A model generated the notes under the pieces. The model was not told the origin of the DNA and ran no database searches. It saw only the letters and a program-made list of their open reading frames with translations. This document shows positions 1 through 12,500 of a stretch of 64,000 nucleotides of DNA, one piece after another; within the stretch, counting starts at the first letter, position 1; every line of letters starts with the position of its first letter. Position numbers and translations under genes: made by a program. This DNA is from Heterohyrax brucei (Eukaryota > Chordata > Mammalia > Hyracoidea > Procaviidae), in contig CM053158.1 in NCBI GenBank assembly GCA_028571685.1, forward strand, positions 55,334,001-55,398,000, given 5' to 3'.

Positions 1-59
1 TACCAACAGGGCACTTTAAGTGGTTAGAAAAGCTGGTAAGTACAAATCTCCCTTCTGCA

Positions 60-590
60 TTATGTGAATTTAGCATGATTTATTTAACCAGTCTTTACTG
101 ATGGGCAGTATGGTTATTCCCAAGGGTTTTTTTTTTTTTGGTATTGTAAAAGAGTTCTGCTTTGAATAGTGTTACACATGATCTTTGTGTATATGTTACA
201 AATATGGCCGTATTATAAATCTCTAGAAGTGAGATTTATGTATTTAAAATTTTGATGCATAAATCTGAAAGTGCCCTACCCTTCATTATAATTATTCCAC
301 AATTTATATTATGTAATTTACACAACGGCTGTGCTTCCCCATGGCCTGCTTAATACTTTGAGTCATGAAGCAATATTTTTGCCAGTGAGTTTTAATTTGT
401 GTTTATTAAATTATTAGTAAGGTTGAGCATCTTTTTCATTATAAGTCATCTGTATTTCATTTTCACTTCTTTATGACTTTTTATATCCAGTTGATTTTTT
501 CTTGTTTTTTAGAACTCTTTATACATTAAATTTTTAGTATACATTAAAGATCACAGCCATAGCTTTTAAGGTTCCAGCTCTGTTTTGTTG
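60..590 (-). mobile_element. Old mammalian L1 fragment (ORF2 C-terminal part)
   Basis: Read on the minus strand this follows the C-terminal half of ORF2 of an ancient mammalian L1. Landmarks on the plus strand are the 'bases after tagaagtgagattt' block near 225, the 'aggttgagcatctttttcat' block near 420, and the 'aactctttatacatt' block near 510, which occur in this order in old L1s. No open frame survives. It is much more diverged than the other L1s in the window, so it is probably the oldest layer. Family-level assignment is from memory of consensus order; boundaries are approximate. Confidence 0.6.
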
Positions 591-813
591 TAAAAATTTT
601 TTCTTAATTTGTCACCTGTGTTTTGAGTTTTTTCATTTAAAAAATAAATTTTTATTGTAAGAGCAAACATGGTCATTTAAAAAATTGAGCAAATCTGACT
701 AACAAAAAGAAGAAAATTAAAGTCTGTAATTCTGTTATTTGGTGATAATTTTTATTATATATTAATGTTTTCCTCATTTTTCATCTCTGTGTATGTTTTC
801 TTTCACTTATTTT
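591..813. other. AT-rich DNA, no feature recognised
   Basis: A short AT-rich interval between the old L1 fragment and the 3' end of the next L1. I see no repeat, open frame or RNA gene in it. Confidence 0.4.
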
Positions 814-3357
814 CTCATTGTGTTTAAGTGAAAGTGCACAGTTTGCATCCGTTTCTATAAAAGTTTACACACACTTTACTACATGACACTAGCTGCTCTC
901 CCCACACTGTGATGCTCCTCCCCTCCAGCCTGTATTTTGTATGTCCGTTCAACCAGCTCCTGTCCCCTTCTGTCTTCTTATCTCCAGATAGGAGCTGTCC
1001 AGTTAGTCTCCGGTATCTACTTAAGCTAGAAGCACAGTCTTCATCAGTATCATTTTATATCTTATAGACTAGTGAAATCCTTGTCTGAGGAGTTGGCTTT
1101 AGGAATAGTTTCAATTCTGGGATACCGGAGCGTCCAGGGATCACTTCTTCCAGGGCCCTGCCAGTCTGTCAGACCATCAAGTCTGGTCTTTTTACTAGGA
1201 TTTGAGTTCTGCACTCCATGTTTCTCGCACTCCGTCAGGGACTCTATTATAATAAAGTTCTGTATAAGAGAAGTCATTGGCGGTAGCCGGGTACCGTCTA
1301 GTTCTTATGGTCTCGTATTGATGTAGTCTCTGTTTTGTGTAGTCCTTTTTTGTCTCTTGGACTCTGGCTTTGTTGTTCTTTATTTTTTTTTGTATCGGGT
1401 AGGTTGAGACCAATTGATGCTTCTTAGGTGGCCGCTCGCTAGCTTTTAAGACCTCAGACACCACTCAGAAAAGTGGGATGCAGAACATTTTCTTAATAAA
1501 CTTTGTCATGTCAGTTGGCGTAGCTTTTCTGTGAAACCATGGTCTCCAGACCTTTGCTGCCACTGCTCCGTCACTTGAAATGTTTGGTTGTATTTAGAAA
1601 ACTTCTTGGCTTTAGGTTTAGCCTAGTTGTGCTGACTTCCTCTCTAGTATGTATTATCCCTCCCTTTGCCTAAATGATTCTTGTTCATTATCTAATTAGT
1701 GAATATCCTTCTCTCTCCCCATCCTCATATCCATCAAAGACTGTTTTCTTCTGTGTTTAATTTTTTTCTTGAGTCCTTAGTGATCTCATAGCGTATTTGT
1801 CCTTTTGCAACTAATATCGTCATAATGCCTTTGAGATTCCTCATGTTAGGAGTTGTCTCCCAAATTTATTGTTGTTCATTTTCATTGCATGCTATCCCAT
1901 TGTGTGAGTATATATAGCTTATTTATCCATTCATCTGTTAGTGGGCACCTAGATTGATTCCATCTTCTTGCTGTGGTAGACGGTGCTGTGATGAGCACTG
2001 ATGCGCATCTATTGTGTGGCAGCTCTTACATTCCAAGAAGTGAGATTGCTGAATTGTATGGCGTTTCTATTACTAGCTTTTTAAGAAAGTGCCATATCAA
2101 TTTCCAAAGTGGCTATACCATTTTATATTTCACAAGCAGTATGTAAGTGTTCCAGCCCCTCCACAGACTCTCCAAATTTATTATTTTGTGTTTTCTGGAT
2201 GAAGCAAGCCTTGCTGGAGTGAGATGGCATCTCGTTGTAGTTTTGATTTGGATTTCTCTAATGACTGATGGTTGTGAACTCATTTATCTGTTAGGTGCCT
2301 GAATGTCTTCTTAGGTGAAGTACCTGCTCATATATTTTGCTGATGTTTGAATTGGATTATTTGTCTTTTTGTTGTTGAGGTTTTACAGTATCTTGTAGAT
2401 TTTACAGATTAGATGCTTATTGTATTTGATGTAACCCCCCCACCCCAGTTGGTAGGTTGTCTTTTGGTGAAGTCTTTGGATGAATGTAAGTGTTTAATTT
2501 TTAAGGGTTCTCAATTTTCTCTGCTGGTGTTCTTACATTGTTAGTAATATTTTGTATTCTGTTTATGCTGTACATTAAGGCTCCCAGGGTTGTCCTTGTT
2601 TTCTTTCTAAAACAATTTTTGTTGTTTTAGATTTGACATTTAGGTCTTTGACCTATTTTGAAATATTTAGGCCTTTGACTTATTTCGACCAGTGTCAAAT
2701 ATGGGTCTTTCATTTTTTGGTAAGTGGATATGCCAATACCATTTGTTAAAGAGACTGTCTTTTTCCAATTTAAAGACTTTGGCCCCTTGTTAAATATCAG
2801 CTGTTTATAGGTAAATGATTTTATGTTTGGATTCTCAATTCTGTTACATTAGTTTGTATATCTGTTGTATTAGTATCAGGCTATTTTGACTACTGTGGCA
2901 GTGTAATAGTTTCTAAAGTCAGATGATGTGACACTTCCCACTTTGTCCTTCTTCAATAATGCTTATCTGAGGCTGCATCTTATTCCATATGAGGCAAGCC
3001 AAGTGCCATCGAGTCAGATCAGCTGATGATTTATTTCTCTGTCTCGTTAAAACATGCCATTGGAATTTGGATTGGAATTGCACGGTATGCATAGATTGCT
3101 TTGGGTAGAATAGATATTTTCACAGTGTTGAGTCTTTCCTATCCATGGACAGGGTAGGTTTCTCCTCTGATGTAGGTCTCTTAAGAGTCTCTTTTGGTTT
3201 CTTACAGTAGTGTCGTGAGGTTTCCTTTGCATATGTCTTTTACGTCTCTTGTTAGATTTACTCCTGAGTGTTTCATCTTCTTGAGGACTATTGTATATGA
3301 TATTAATTCAGTGATTTCCTCTTTGATAGGAGGTTGCCTTATGCTTTTATTTCTAGA
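814..3357 (-). mobile_element. L1 (copy A): 3' UTR and C-terminal ORF2
   Basis: Minus-strand L1. Its 3' UTR covers roughly 814-1800. It shares order with the 3' UTRs at 8543 and 45508: the 'aagtgaaagtgcaca' terminal block, the 'ccagctcctgtcccc' block, and the 'tagcttttaagacctcaga' block. ORF2 C-terminal coding remains follow to 3357, including the 'aagtggctataccattt' and 'gagatggcatctcgttgtag' blocks. All frames are broken. The region with the catalytic reverse-transcriptase FADD motif is missing, because at 3358 the sequence is interrupted by a plus-strand L1 3' end and then by rearranged L1 pieces. It may once have been continuous with the ORF1 and 5' UTR block at 4985-6965. Confidence 0.8.
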
Positions 3358-3562
3358 GGGAGTGGAGAAGGTGGAGAGGATGGGACAGGTGCTCACTGGG
3401 AGAAGACTAAAGAGTGAAAAGGAGGAATGTGCTATTACAGGGTGGGGAGAACATACAAAGTTGTAGAGAGGCAGATATGCACAACTGACTTGGATTGTAT
3501 ACTTTCAGTTAATCGTGATAAAAAGAGTTTCAAAACCCTAAAAAGAAAAAAAGGATTGTTTC
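3358..3562 (+). mobile_element. Short 5'-truncated L1 3' end, plus strand, nested
   Basis: About 200 bp matching the last part of the L1 3' UTR in plus orientation. It has the 'ggaggaatgtgctatta' block and the 'ttggattgtatactttcag' block, and it ends in an A-rich tail around 3538-3556. The same 3' end is seen at 42165-42279 in the plus-strand L1. It lies inside minus-strand L1 sequence, so it inserted later and in the opposite direction. I could not define a clean target-site duplication. Confidence 0.75.
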
Positions 3563-4980
3563 TATGTGTAAACCTTTTCATGAATTTTCTTAGTAGTGGT
3601 CTCACGTAACACCTATCTCTCTGTGGCTGACTCATGCACTCAGCATGATGTCCTCCAGTTTGCTCCATGTTATGAGATGACATCAAGCTTTACCAGCACC
3701 ATCAGCTTAAAACACTTTCCTTTTTCCATCCAGTGTACTTTGGGTCCTTGTTGAAGATCAGGAGAACATAGGTAGATGGATTATATCTGGGGTCTCAGTT
3801 CTGTTGCGTTGGTCATATGTCTGGCATTGTACTAGTAGCAGGTGTCTTTGCTTCTAAGGTATGTCTCTTGTAAACAGTGTATTGATGGATCCTGTTTTTT
3901 GTTTTTTAATCCATTCTTCCACTCTCTGTCTTTTTATGGGTGCATTTAGCTCATTTATATTTGGTGTAAAAGCTGATAACTGAGTTTGTTACCGTCATTT
4001 TGTAGTTCTTTCCATTGTGGTGCTGACATTGTTTTTGTTCCTTGTACTATTCTGTGCTGAGTTCTTTTGGTTTGTGGATTCCTCTTCATTTCTTTAGTTT
4101 TTGTAGATTTCGATTTTTTGAGACTTTCTTTTCCTTCTTTATTTTGATGAGTAGTTTTAGTAACTTTCTTAGTGGTTACCCTTGCCTTCCTAGGTTTGAT
4201 CTAGTCCGTTATTACTTGGTAGTTTCTTACCTTCATCTCCATTAGAAAATTCTGTATCTACACTGTTTATTCCTTCCTCTAACCTCAGATGTTGTTGTCA
4301 TTTACAGTTTAACTACCTTGGTTCCCTGTTGTAATTCTTTTGGTTTTAGATAGTCCTTGAGATTTTGTTTTCTAGATTGGTATCCCGCTAGTACAATCCT
4401 GCATCCTAGATTCAGGCTGTGGTCTGATACTATTTGTTCTCTGACTGAAAGACTCCCTTTAAATATTCTTATGAGTTTGATTAGGTTTTTACATACTCCC
4501 TTAATTTCTATTTATCTTGAAATGTCCTGATTTCACCATCGTATTTGAAAGTTCTTTTTTGTTTCAAGTTTTGTATATGTATTCATCCCCTTGCCTTCTT
4601 GCTGCATGCTTTCTTCCAGTTAATCAAGGACTAGTCTTATTGTTTCTCTTCTGTATGTGACTTCTTGTTTTTCTTGTGCTGCTCTCAGAATTCTTCCTCC
4701 ATCTTCGGTTTTAGCATGTTTAGTTGTGATGGGCCTTGCCGATTTGCTTTTAGGGTCTGTCCTATATGGGGTTTGTTGAGCTTCTCAGATGGTCAGCTTT
4801 TCTTCTTTCATGATTATCTGGGGTGTTTTCTGTTGGCAGTTCTTCAGTCATCCTCTCCATGTGTCCCGTTTTCTCTGCCTGTTCTGAGAACTCAAATCAC
4901 TCACAAAATTTTACTTTGGGTTGTATCCCATATCATTCTCAGGGTTTCTTCATTTTTTTTTTTTTCTGATTTTTCCCCAT
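3563..4980 (-). mobile_element. Internally deleted L1 remnant (copy B), ending in ORF1
   Basis: Minus-strand L1 pieces in normal 3'-to-5' order but with large gaps: the ORF2 C-terminal end and 3' UTR border (about 3563-3690), middle ORF2 (3690-3860), the endonuclease N-terminal region (3860-4330) and ORF1 (4340-4980). The ORF1 block ends where a second ORF1 block begins at 4985, so two ORF1 3' halves lie one after the other. This is either two overlapping L1 insertions or a duplication with deletion. No intact frame remains. Confidence 0.65.
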
Positions 4981-4984
4981 AGGT

Positions 4985-6965
4985 GTATGTTATCTGGTGT
5001 TAGAGATTTTCTAACTGAAGGACTCCTTTTTTATTTCTGTAATTTTGGTAATTTCTCTTTATCTGGAAATGCCATAATTTCACCCTCATCTTTGAGAGAC
5101 AGTTTTGCTGGATATAATTTTTGGCAGGCAGTTATTTTCCTTCAGCCAAGCCTTTGTACATATCATCCCATTGCCTTCTTGCCTACATGGTTTCTGCTGG
5201 GTAATTTGAGTTTAGTCTTGTTAACTCTTCCTTGCTGATTATTTTTTGTTTATCCCTAGACACTTTTAAAATTGTCTCCTTATATTTAACTTTGTCAAGT
5301 TTGATTATAATATGTCTTGCTGTCTTTCTTTTGGGATCTACTTTATGTTGAGTTCAGTGAACATCTTTGATAGATTTTCTTCTCACCTTTCATGATATCA
5401 GGAAAGTTTTCCATTAATAAGTTTTCAGTGTTCTCTATATTTTCTGTATCCTCCTTGTCCTGGTATCCCAGTCACTCATAGATTATTGCTCTTGACAGAG
5501 TTACATGTAATTCTTCGTGTGTCTTCATTTTTTTGAAATTCTCTTGTCTGATTTTTTTCCTCCAATGTTGGTGTAAAGTGCTTTTTATTCAGTCCTACTA
5601 AAGCTGACTTCCACTGCCTCAGTTCTCCCCCTTAGATTTACTACTGAGTTAATTCTGTAATTTTATTATTAATCTCTCTATGATTTCTTTCAGCCTGTTC
5701 ATTTTGTTATTTTGCTCTGCTGAATTTTGCCTGATCTTCTTCCTGATGTCTTAAAGAGTTCTAAATATTAATTTTTTTTGTGTTCTACTGCTGATAATTC
5801 CAGGAAGTTCTCTTTATTTAGAAAGTTTCTTGATTCTTTTTTTTTTCTTGAGCTTTCTGAAGCCATTGTGGTTGGCCTGTTTATTTGATTTGACACTGAT
5901 AGTTGTCTGTGAGCCATCAGTCAGTTGTTGTATTTACCTGTTTTATATTTGCCTACTATGTTGTAGCTTTTTGATTTGTTTCGTTTTGAAATGCCCAAAT
6001 AAGCTTGTCATGTGAAATAGTTTGGTTATTGGTGCCTTTGAAGCTCTAACATCCTGTCACCAGTTGGTTAAAGCTTTTACTTGGTCAGTGAGCCAAGGTG
6101 TTCATTTGCTTTTTGTATATGGATTCCACCCAGATGTCCGGGTAGTAAGTCACCAAGTGTGTGGTGCAGGCTCTCCTCTACAGTCCTAAATGGGCAGGGG
6201 TGATTGGTATAGGTGCAGGTATTTGGCTGCGTATACTGAGAAAGCCAATGGGCTGAAAGTCATCTGTGAACATCTGTGAGGAGAACATGTCCCTTTTCCT
6301 TAAAGCACATAGAGAGAGAAAGAGAGAGAGAGAGAGGTTTTACTGCAGAACTGTGGACTGTTAATGCTCTATGCACATGTGAGAGTCACTCAAGGTCCAT
6401 TGACCCCTTGTGCCTGTGCCTGAGTTCCTGACTTAGGGGACTTAGCAGACTATTCCTCTCTCACCTCTATTTCTCAGATTATTCTTTCTCCAAGTCTGGG
6501 AGAATGTCTCAGGAGTTCTAGTTCCTACCCAGAAAATATGTTAGTTTCTGGAGCCAGGCACAGTACAGAAAAAGGAGGGGGAAGACCTGACAAAAGGGAG
6601 AGTGGTTTATCCCAAAGGAAAGTTTTTGATCTATGTACAGTATGGTAGACACAAGCTACTTAGCTTTTGCCAATTAAATGCTGTTTTCTACTGATTATGG
6701 AGGCATGAATAGGCTGTCTGCCACTTCGTCTCTCCCACATTGCTGCCCCTGATTTGCCTGTGGGGTGCTGATTCCCACTGGGTTGGCTCTGGCCATCATA
6801 TGTATTTCTGGACCTACTCTCCCTGTCCTGTTGCTCAGTCTGATTTTTCAACTTTCGCTTTGATGTTCAGGGTTTTTATAATGTTACATGTAATTAATTC
6901 ATTTGTTTTTTTCAGTCTTTGTTAGTAGGATCACAGGAAGCATCTGACTACTCTGCCACCTCCTG
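4985..6965 (-). mobile_element. L1 ORF1 and 5' UTR block
   Basis: Minus-strand ORF1 remnants (about 4985-5860) followed by a long 5' UTR (about 5990-6965). The 5' UTR matches the one at 56520-57547 in order and content: the 'accaagtgtgtggt' block, the 'gggtgattggt' block, the 'caaaggaaag' block and the terminal 'cacaggaagcat' block. The element start at about 6965 corresponds to the usual L1 5' end. This is the non-monomeric type of 5' UTR, unlike the one at 14815-16157. It includes a GA-rich stretch at 6310-6337. Confidence 0.75.
6310..6337. repeat. GA-rich microsatellite
   Basis: About 28 bp of nearly pure alternating G and A inside the L1 5' UTR block. It is absent from the matching position of the related 5' UTR near 56830, so it arose or expanded in this copy. 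Confidence 0.85.
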
Positions 6966-7369
6966 ATAAGTATTTTTAAAATTTTATTTTATAATGTGAA
7001 CTCTTTTATTTTTTGACTCCCACTTAAAAGAACTGAAGTCACCTGGAGTATGAAAAACAGCTATGATGGAAAGCTCAGAAACAGTCATCCATTTATTTCT
7101 ATTATGTTCTTCTTTCCATTTTCTTTGAGAAGAAAAGTCCTCAGTGCTTATAAGTATCTTTTTCTTTTCTCTCGAGGTTCACTTTTAGGAGACTGGAGGA
7201 AGACCTTTCTTTCCCCCCAGCTGTTCTTCAGTCATAATGTTGAGTCTCCCAAGGTGGATGAAGCTTCTTTGTCTGTACTTGTCTATTTGTGTTTCATACT
7301 GTTTGCCTTTGTTTTGGGGAAATAATTACTGAAGTTTGAGGATCAGTACAGACTTGGCTTTCATCCTAC
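6966..7369. other. Unassigned sequence
   Basis: About 400 bp between L1 remnants. A 91-codon plus-strand open frame (7050-7325) is present, but it is hydrophobic and phenylalanine-rich as expected of T-rich DNA read by chance. I see no repeat family, splice-site pattern or RNA gene that I can support. Confidence 0.4.
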
Positions 7370-8540
7370 ACTTTTTGAAAAGTCAGGTATACTGAGCCAT
7401 AATTTACACACAACAAAAATCACTCATGTGAAGTGTACAATTTCATGAATTTTGATGGATATATGTAGTGCAATAATCATAATCAAGATAAAGAAAATTT
7501 TCATCCCCCCAAAATGTTTCCTTGGACATCTTTGAAATCCTGCCTCTGCCCATACAGAGCTTCTCGCAACCACTGATCTGATTTCTTTCCCTGTAATTTT
7601 ACTCTTCCTAGGTTGTTGTAGAAATGGAATCATACAGGATACATGTAGTCTTTTGTCTAGCTTCTTTCACTTAGCATAATGCAGCTAAGATTCAACTCTC
7701 TTGTGTTGCTGTTGTGTACTACTGAGCTGATTCTAACTGATAGTGACCCTATATGACAGAGTAAGACTGCCCTATAGGGTTTCTGAGGCTGTAATCTTTA
7801 CAGGACATCACCAGGTCTTTTCTCCCCTGGAGCTGCTGGTAGATTCACATTGCCAAGATTTTGGTTTTCAGCAAAGCTTTTAAATGTTGCACTCATTTTT
7901 ATTGCTGAGCACTATTTCAGTGTATGGGTGTACTCCAGTTTGCTAGTTCATTTGCCAGGTAATGGAGATTTAGAATACTTCCAGTTTTTGACCATTAGGA
8001 GATAAGTTGCTAAGAACATTCCATACAGGTCTTTGTGTGAGATTGTGTTTTTACTTCTCTGGAGTAAATACCTAGTGATTGGATTGCTGGATTGTATATG
8101 TTTGACTTTGCTAGAAGTTGCAGACTAATTTTTCCAAAGTAGCTAGACCATTTTGTATTCCCACCTGCAATGTATAAGAATTCTAGTTGATTTTCATCTT
8201 TAGTAACATTTAGTTTTGTCATTTTATGATTTTAGTCATTCTAATAGGTACCTGGTGGCATCACACTGTGGTTTGAATTAGCATTTCTCTGGTAAGTATT
8301 AATGTTCAGCATCTTTTCATATGCTTATGGCTGCTTATATATTTTCTTCAGGAAAGTGTTCAGATAGTGTGCATACATTTTAGGGGGAGGTTTTTATTTT
8401 ATTGTTGAACCACATGATTATATATTCTGGATAAAAGTTTTTTTTATTAGATATAGTTTAAAAATTATTTTTCTCAGTCATTGTTTTTAGTTTTAATTTT
8501 TAACAGTTTTTTTAATGAGCAGAAGCTTTTTTTGATGTGT
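7370..8540 (-). mobile_element. Old mammalian L1 fragment (ORF2 C-terminal end)
   Basis: Minus-strand ancient L1, with C-terminal ORF2 remains such as a 70-codon frame at 8010-8222 containing the family-typical 'LGIYSRE' stretch. It is interrupted by an AfroSINE-like insertion near 7705-7885. It stops at 8540 where the younger full-length L1 begins. Similar old L1 sequence resumes at 16160 on the far side, although the intervening ORF2 part is missing, so the two fragments may be one split element or two. Confidence 0.65.
7705..7885 (-). mobile_element. AfroSINE, RTE-tailed variant, minus strand
   Basis: The block 'agtgaccctatatgacagag' and the downstream 'gtaatctttacagg' are hallmarks of the AfroSINE variant that has an extra central segment. 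The end at about 7705 begins with a GTTGCTGTTG-type stretch, which also terminates the RTE LINE at 62492. It is clearly degraded in the tRNA-related part. It lies inside an old L1. Confidence 0.7.
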
Positions 8541-9599
8541 AACTTTTTTTTTATTATTGTGATTAAGTGAAAGTATACAATCCAAATCAGTTTTGCATGC
8601 CCACCTACCTGCAGCTCCTTCTGCTCTTTCCACCTGATGACAGCATGCTCCTTCTTTCCATTCCATACTTCTGATGTCCCATCAACAAGGATCTTTCCCC
8701 TCCCTTCCACCCTCGCCTCCTATCTAGCAAGAGACTGGTAGGACTGCCTGCTGTAAATGCATAGATCCATGAAGTACACACACTGTGTGGTCATATTGTG
8801 TCCCTGAGTCCAGACCATTCTTGTCTGAAGAGTTGACCTCATTGCTGGTTTCCAGTCAGGGATAGAGCAGGACTAGGGGTCCCGTTTCCAGGATATCCTC
8901 CAGGCTGTCAGACTATCAGTTCAGGTCTTTTAGCAGAGTTCTTGGGCTGCACACCTCTCTTTCTCATGTTGCCTCAGGGACTCAGCATTGTGTGCCCCGT
9001 GATGGCTGTCTTTGTTGATGGCTGGACACTGTCTGATTCTTCTGGTCTCATGTTGATACAGTCTCACATTCATATGGGTCTTTCTGTCTCCTGGGCTCTT
9101 TTCTCCTCATATCGTTGATGTTCTTGGTAATCATTTGCTCCAGATGAGTTGGAACCATTTGGTATACCTCAGATTGCAGCTTGTTAGCTTTTAAGAATCC
9201 AGATGCCACTCACTAATATGGGTTGCAGAAGACTCTCTTAGCAGTAGGCTAGTTATGCACGTTGGCCTCAGTGTCCCCTGAATACGTGGTTCCCAGACTC
9301 CCATTCCTGCTACTCTATTCTTTGAAGTATTAGGTTGAGTTTAGAAAACCTTTTATTTATGGTGAAGTTCATTTAAGTTAATCTGCTCTCTACTGTGTGC
9401 TGTCACTGCTTTCACCTAGCGAAATTTCTGTGGACTGTCTAATCGATTACCAACCCTCTCCCTCCCTCCCCACCCTTGTAGCCATCCAAGAGTCTTTTCT
9501 TCTGTACATAAGTCTATTCTTAAGTTCTTATAGCAGGGATCTCATACAATATTTGTCCTTTTGCCATTGACTGATTTTATTCAGCATAATGTCTTCCAG

Positions 9600-12500
9600 T
9601 TGAAACCAAATTGAAATGCTTCCTAAAACCATCATAGTTCTTTATCAGTGCATGGTGTTTCACTGAGTATATGTACCATAGTTTGTTTACCCATTCATCT
9701 ATTGATGAGCATCTAGGTTGATTCTATCTTTTTGCTATTATGGACAGTGCTACAAAAAGAAAGCACTTATGTGTATGTGTCAGTTTGTGTGATATTTCCT
9801 GTAAGATATTTTCTCAGCATTGGGATTACTGGATGAAAAGTTATTTCTATTTCTGGCTTTTTAAGAAAGTGCCAAATAGCTTTCCAAAGAGATTGTACCA
9901 TTTTGCATTCCCACCAGCAGTGTAGGAGAGTTCCAATCTCTCCACAGCCTCTCTAGCATTTGCTGTTTCTTTTGTTTTCCGATTATGGCCAACCTTGTTG
10001 GGGTGAGATGATGTCTCACTGTAGTTTTGATTTGGATTTCACTAATAGCTAATGATTGTGAGCATTTCCTCATGTGTCTTTTGGCTGCATATATGTCTTC
10101 CTTGGTGAAGTGTGTGCTCATCTTCTTTGCCCATTGCTTAATTGGGTTATTTACCTTTTACTTGCTGATGTTTTGCAATACCTCATAGATTATGGAAATC
10201 AGATGTCGCTCAGACATACAGTTACCAAGTTTTTTTTTCACATTCTGTAGACAGTCTTTTAACTCTCTTGTTAAAGTCTTTACTTTTATTTTTATTTAAC
10301 GTGACTGAGTGAAAATGTACATTCCTGTATAAATTTACATGCCCACCTATATGCAGCTTCCACTGCTCTCCCTGTCCGGTGACAGCACACTATTCCTCTC
10401 TGCTCCATACATGTCTCATCCTCCCAACAGCCTCCTTTCCCCTCCTCTCCGTCCACTCCCCTTCCTCCAGCCAGAGGTCAGCAAGATGATATCCTATAGA
10501 TGTAATGATAAAGTCTTTGGATAAGCAGAAGTATTTGATTTTTAGTAATTCCCATTTATCTATTTTCTCTTCTGTTGTTCATGCATTGTTTGATTTTAGC
10601 CTGTCTGAGCCATGTCTTAGAACTTCCATTGTTGACTCTATTTTTTCTTGCATGCTCTTTATCGTTTTAGGTTTGATATTTAGGTCTTTGATCCATTTCA
10701 AGTTAGTTTTCATGTGAAGTGTCAGATATAGGTCTTGTTTCCGTTTTTTGCAGACGGATATCCAATTTTGCCAACACTCTTGATGGCACTGGGTTTATTT
10801 GTTAAAGAGACCGTTTTTATCCAAGTTGACAACCTTTAAGCCTTTGTCAAATATCAGCTGTTCATAAGAAGATAGTGATATTTCTGGGGTCTTAATTCTG
10901 TTCCACTGGTCTGCATGTCTCTTTATGTACCACTGCCAGGCTGTTTGGACTACCATGGCAGTGTAATAGATTCTAAAGTCAGATGATGTGAGTCCAACTG
11001 TGTTTCTCTTCTTCAGTATTGCTTAATTTATCTTGGGTTTCTTCCCTTTCGTAACAAAGTTGATGATTTGTTTCACCATCTCATTAAAAAAAAACGACAC
11101 TGGAATTTGTATTGGAATTGCATTGTGTATGTAGATTGCTTTGGATAAAATAGACATTTTCACAATGTTAAATCTTCCTGTCCACAAGCAGGGTAGGTTT
11201 CTCTGCTTACGGAAGTCCCTTTTGGTTTCTTGCAGTAAGGTCTTGTAATTCTTTCTGTATAGATTTTTGTTTCTCTGGGTAGATTTATTCCTAGATAGTT
11301 TGTCTTCTTGGGGGCTATAGTAAATGGTATTGATTTGATGATTTCCTCTTTGATATTCTGTTTATTGATGTGAAGGTGTCCAACCAGTTTACTTATGTTT
11401 GTCTTATATCCTGATACTTTGCTGAACTTTCCTATTAGTCTGATAGTTTACTTATAGATTCCTTAGGATTCTCTGTGTATGCAATCATGTCATCTGCAAA
11501 TAAGGAGTGTTTTACATCTTCTTTGCTGATGTGGAGATTTGTCTAATTGATCTGGCTAGAATCTCTAGTGCAAAGTTGTGTAGAAGTGGTGATAGCAGGC
11601 ATCCTTGTCTAGTTCCTGTTTTTAGGGGAAATTCTTTCAGTCTTTCTCCATTCAGAATGATGTAGGCATTTGCCTTTGTGTAGATGCCGCTTATTACACT
11701 GAGGAATTTCCCGTCAATTCCTATTTTGCTGAGAGTTTTTGCATGAATGGGTGTTGGACTTTGTCACGTGCTTTTCACGTGCTTTTTCTAAGTCAATTGA
11801 CAAAATCAGATGATTCTTATCCTTTGTGTTATTTATGTGGATGATCACATTAGTAGTTTTTCTGATGCTGAACAAGCCTTGAAGCCCTGGTGTGAATCCG
11901 GCTTGGTCATGATGAATTATTTCTTTGATATGTTGTTGAGTTCTATTTGCTAGGATTTTGTTGAAGATTGTTGCATCTAGGTTCATGATTGATATTAGTC
12001 TGTAATTTTCTTTTCTTTTTTTTTGTGAGATCTTTCCCTGACTTTGGTATCAGGGTTATGTTAGCTTCATAGAATGAATCTGGGAGTATTTTATCCTTTT
12101 TTGTGGTGTGAAATAGCCTCCATAGTGATAGAATTAACTACTCTCTAAAAGCTTGCTAGAATCCTCCAGTGTAGCCATCTGGGCCAGGACATTTTTGAGT
12201 TGGTAGTTTTTTGATTATTTTTTTCAATCTCTTTATGATGCATTTATTAAGTTGTTCCACTTCTCCGTGTGATAATTTGGTAGCTGATGTGAATCTAGAA
12301 ATTTGTCCATTTTGTCAAGGTTTTCAAATCTGTTAGAGTGGAGTCTTTCATAGTATTCTGTTACGATATTTTTGATTTTGGTTGGGTCTGTTGTAATGTC
12401 TCCTCCCATCTCATTTCTTATTTAGGTTATTTGTTTCCTGTTTTTGTTTTATAAGTTTAGCCAATGGTTTATCAATTTTGTTGATCTTTTCAAAGAACCA

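Noticed and set aside
4042-5238. Runs of 105-codon plus-strand frames rich in Phe, Leu and Ser, resembling membrane proteins
   Set aside because: They are the complement of A-rich L1 ORF1 and ORF2; T-rich DNA gives hydrophobic chance frames.
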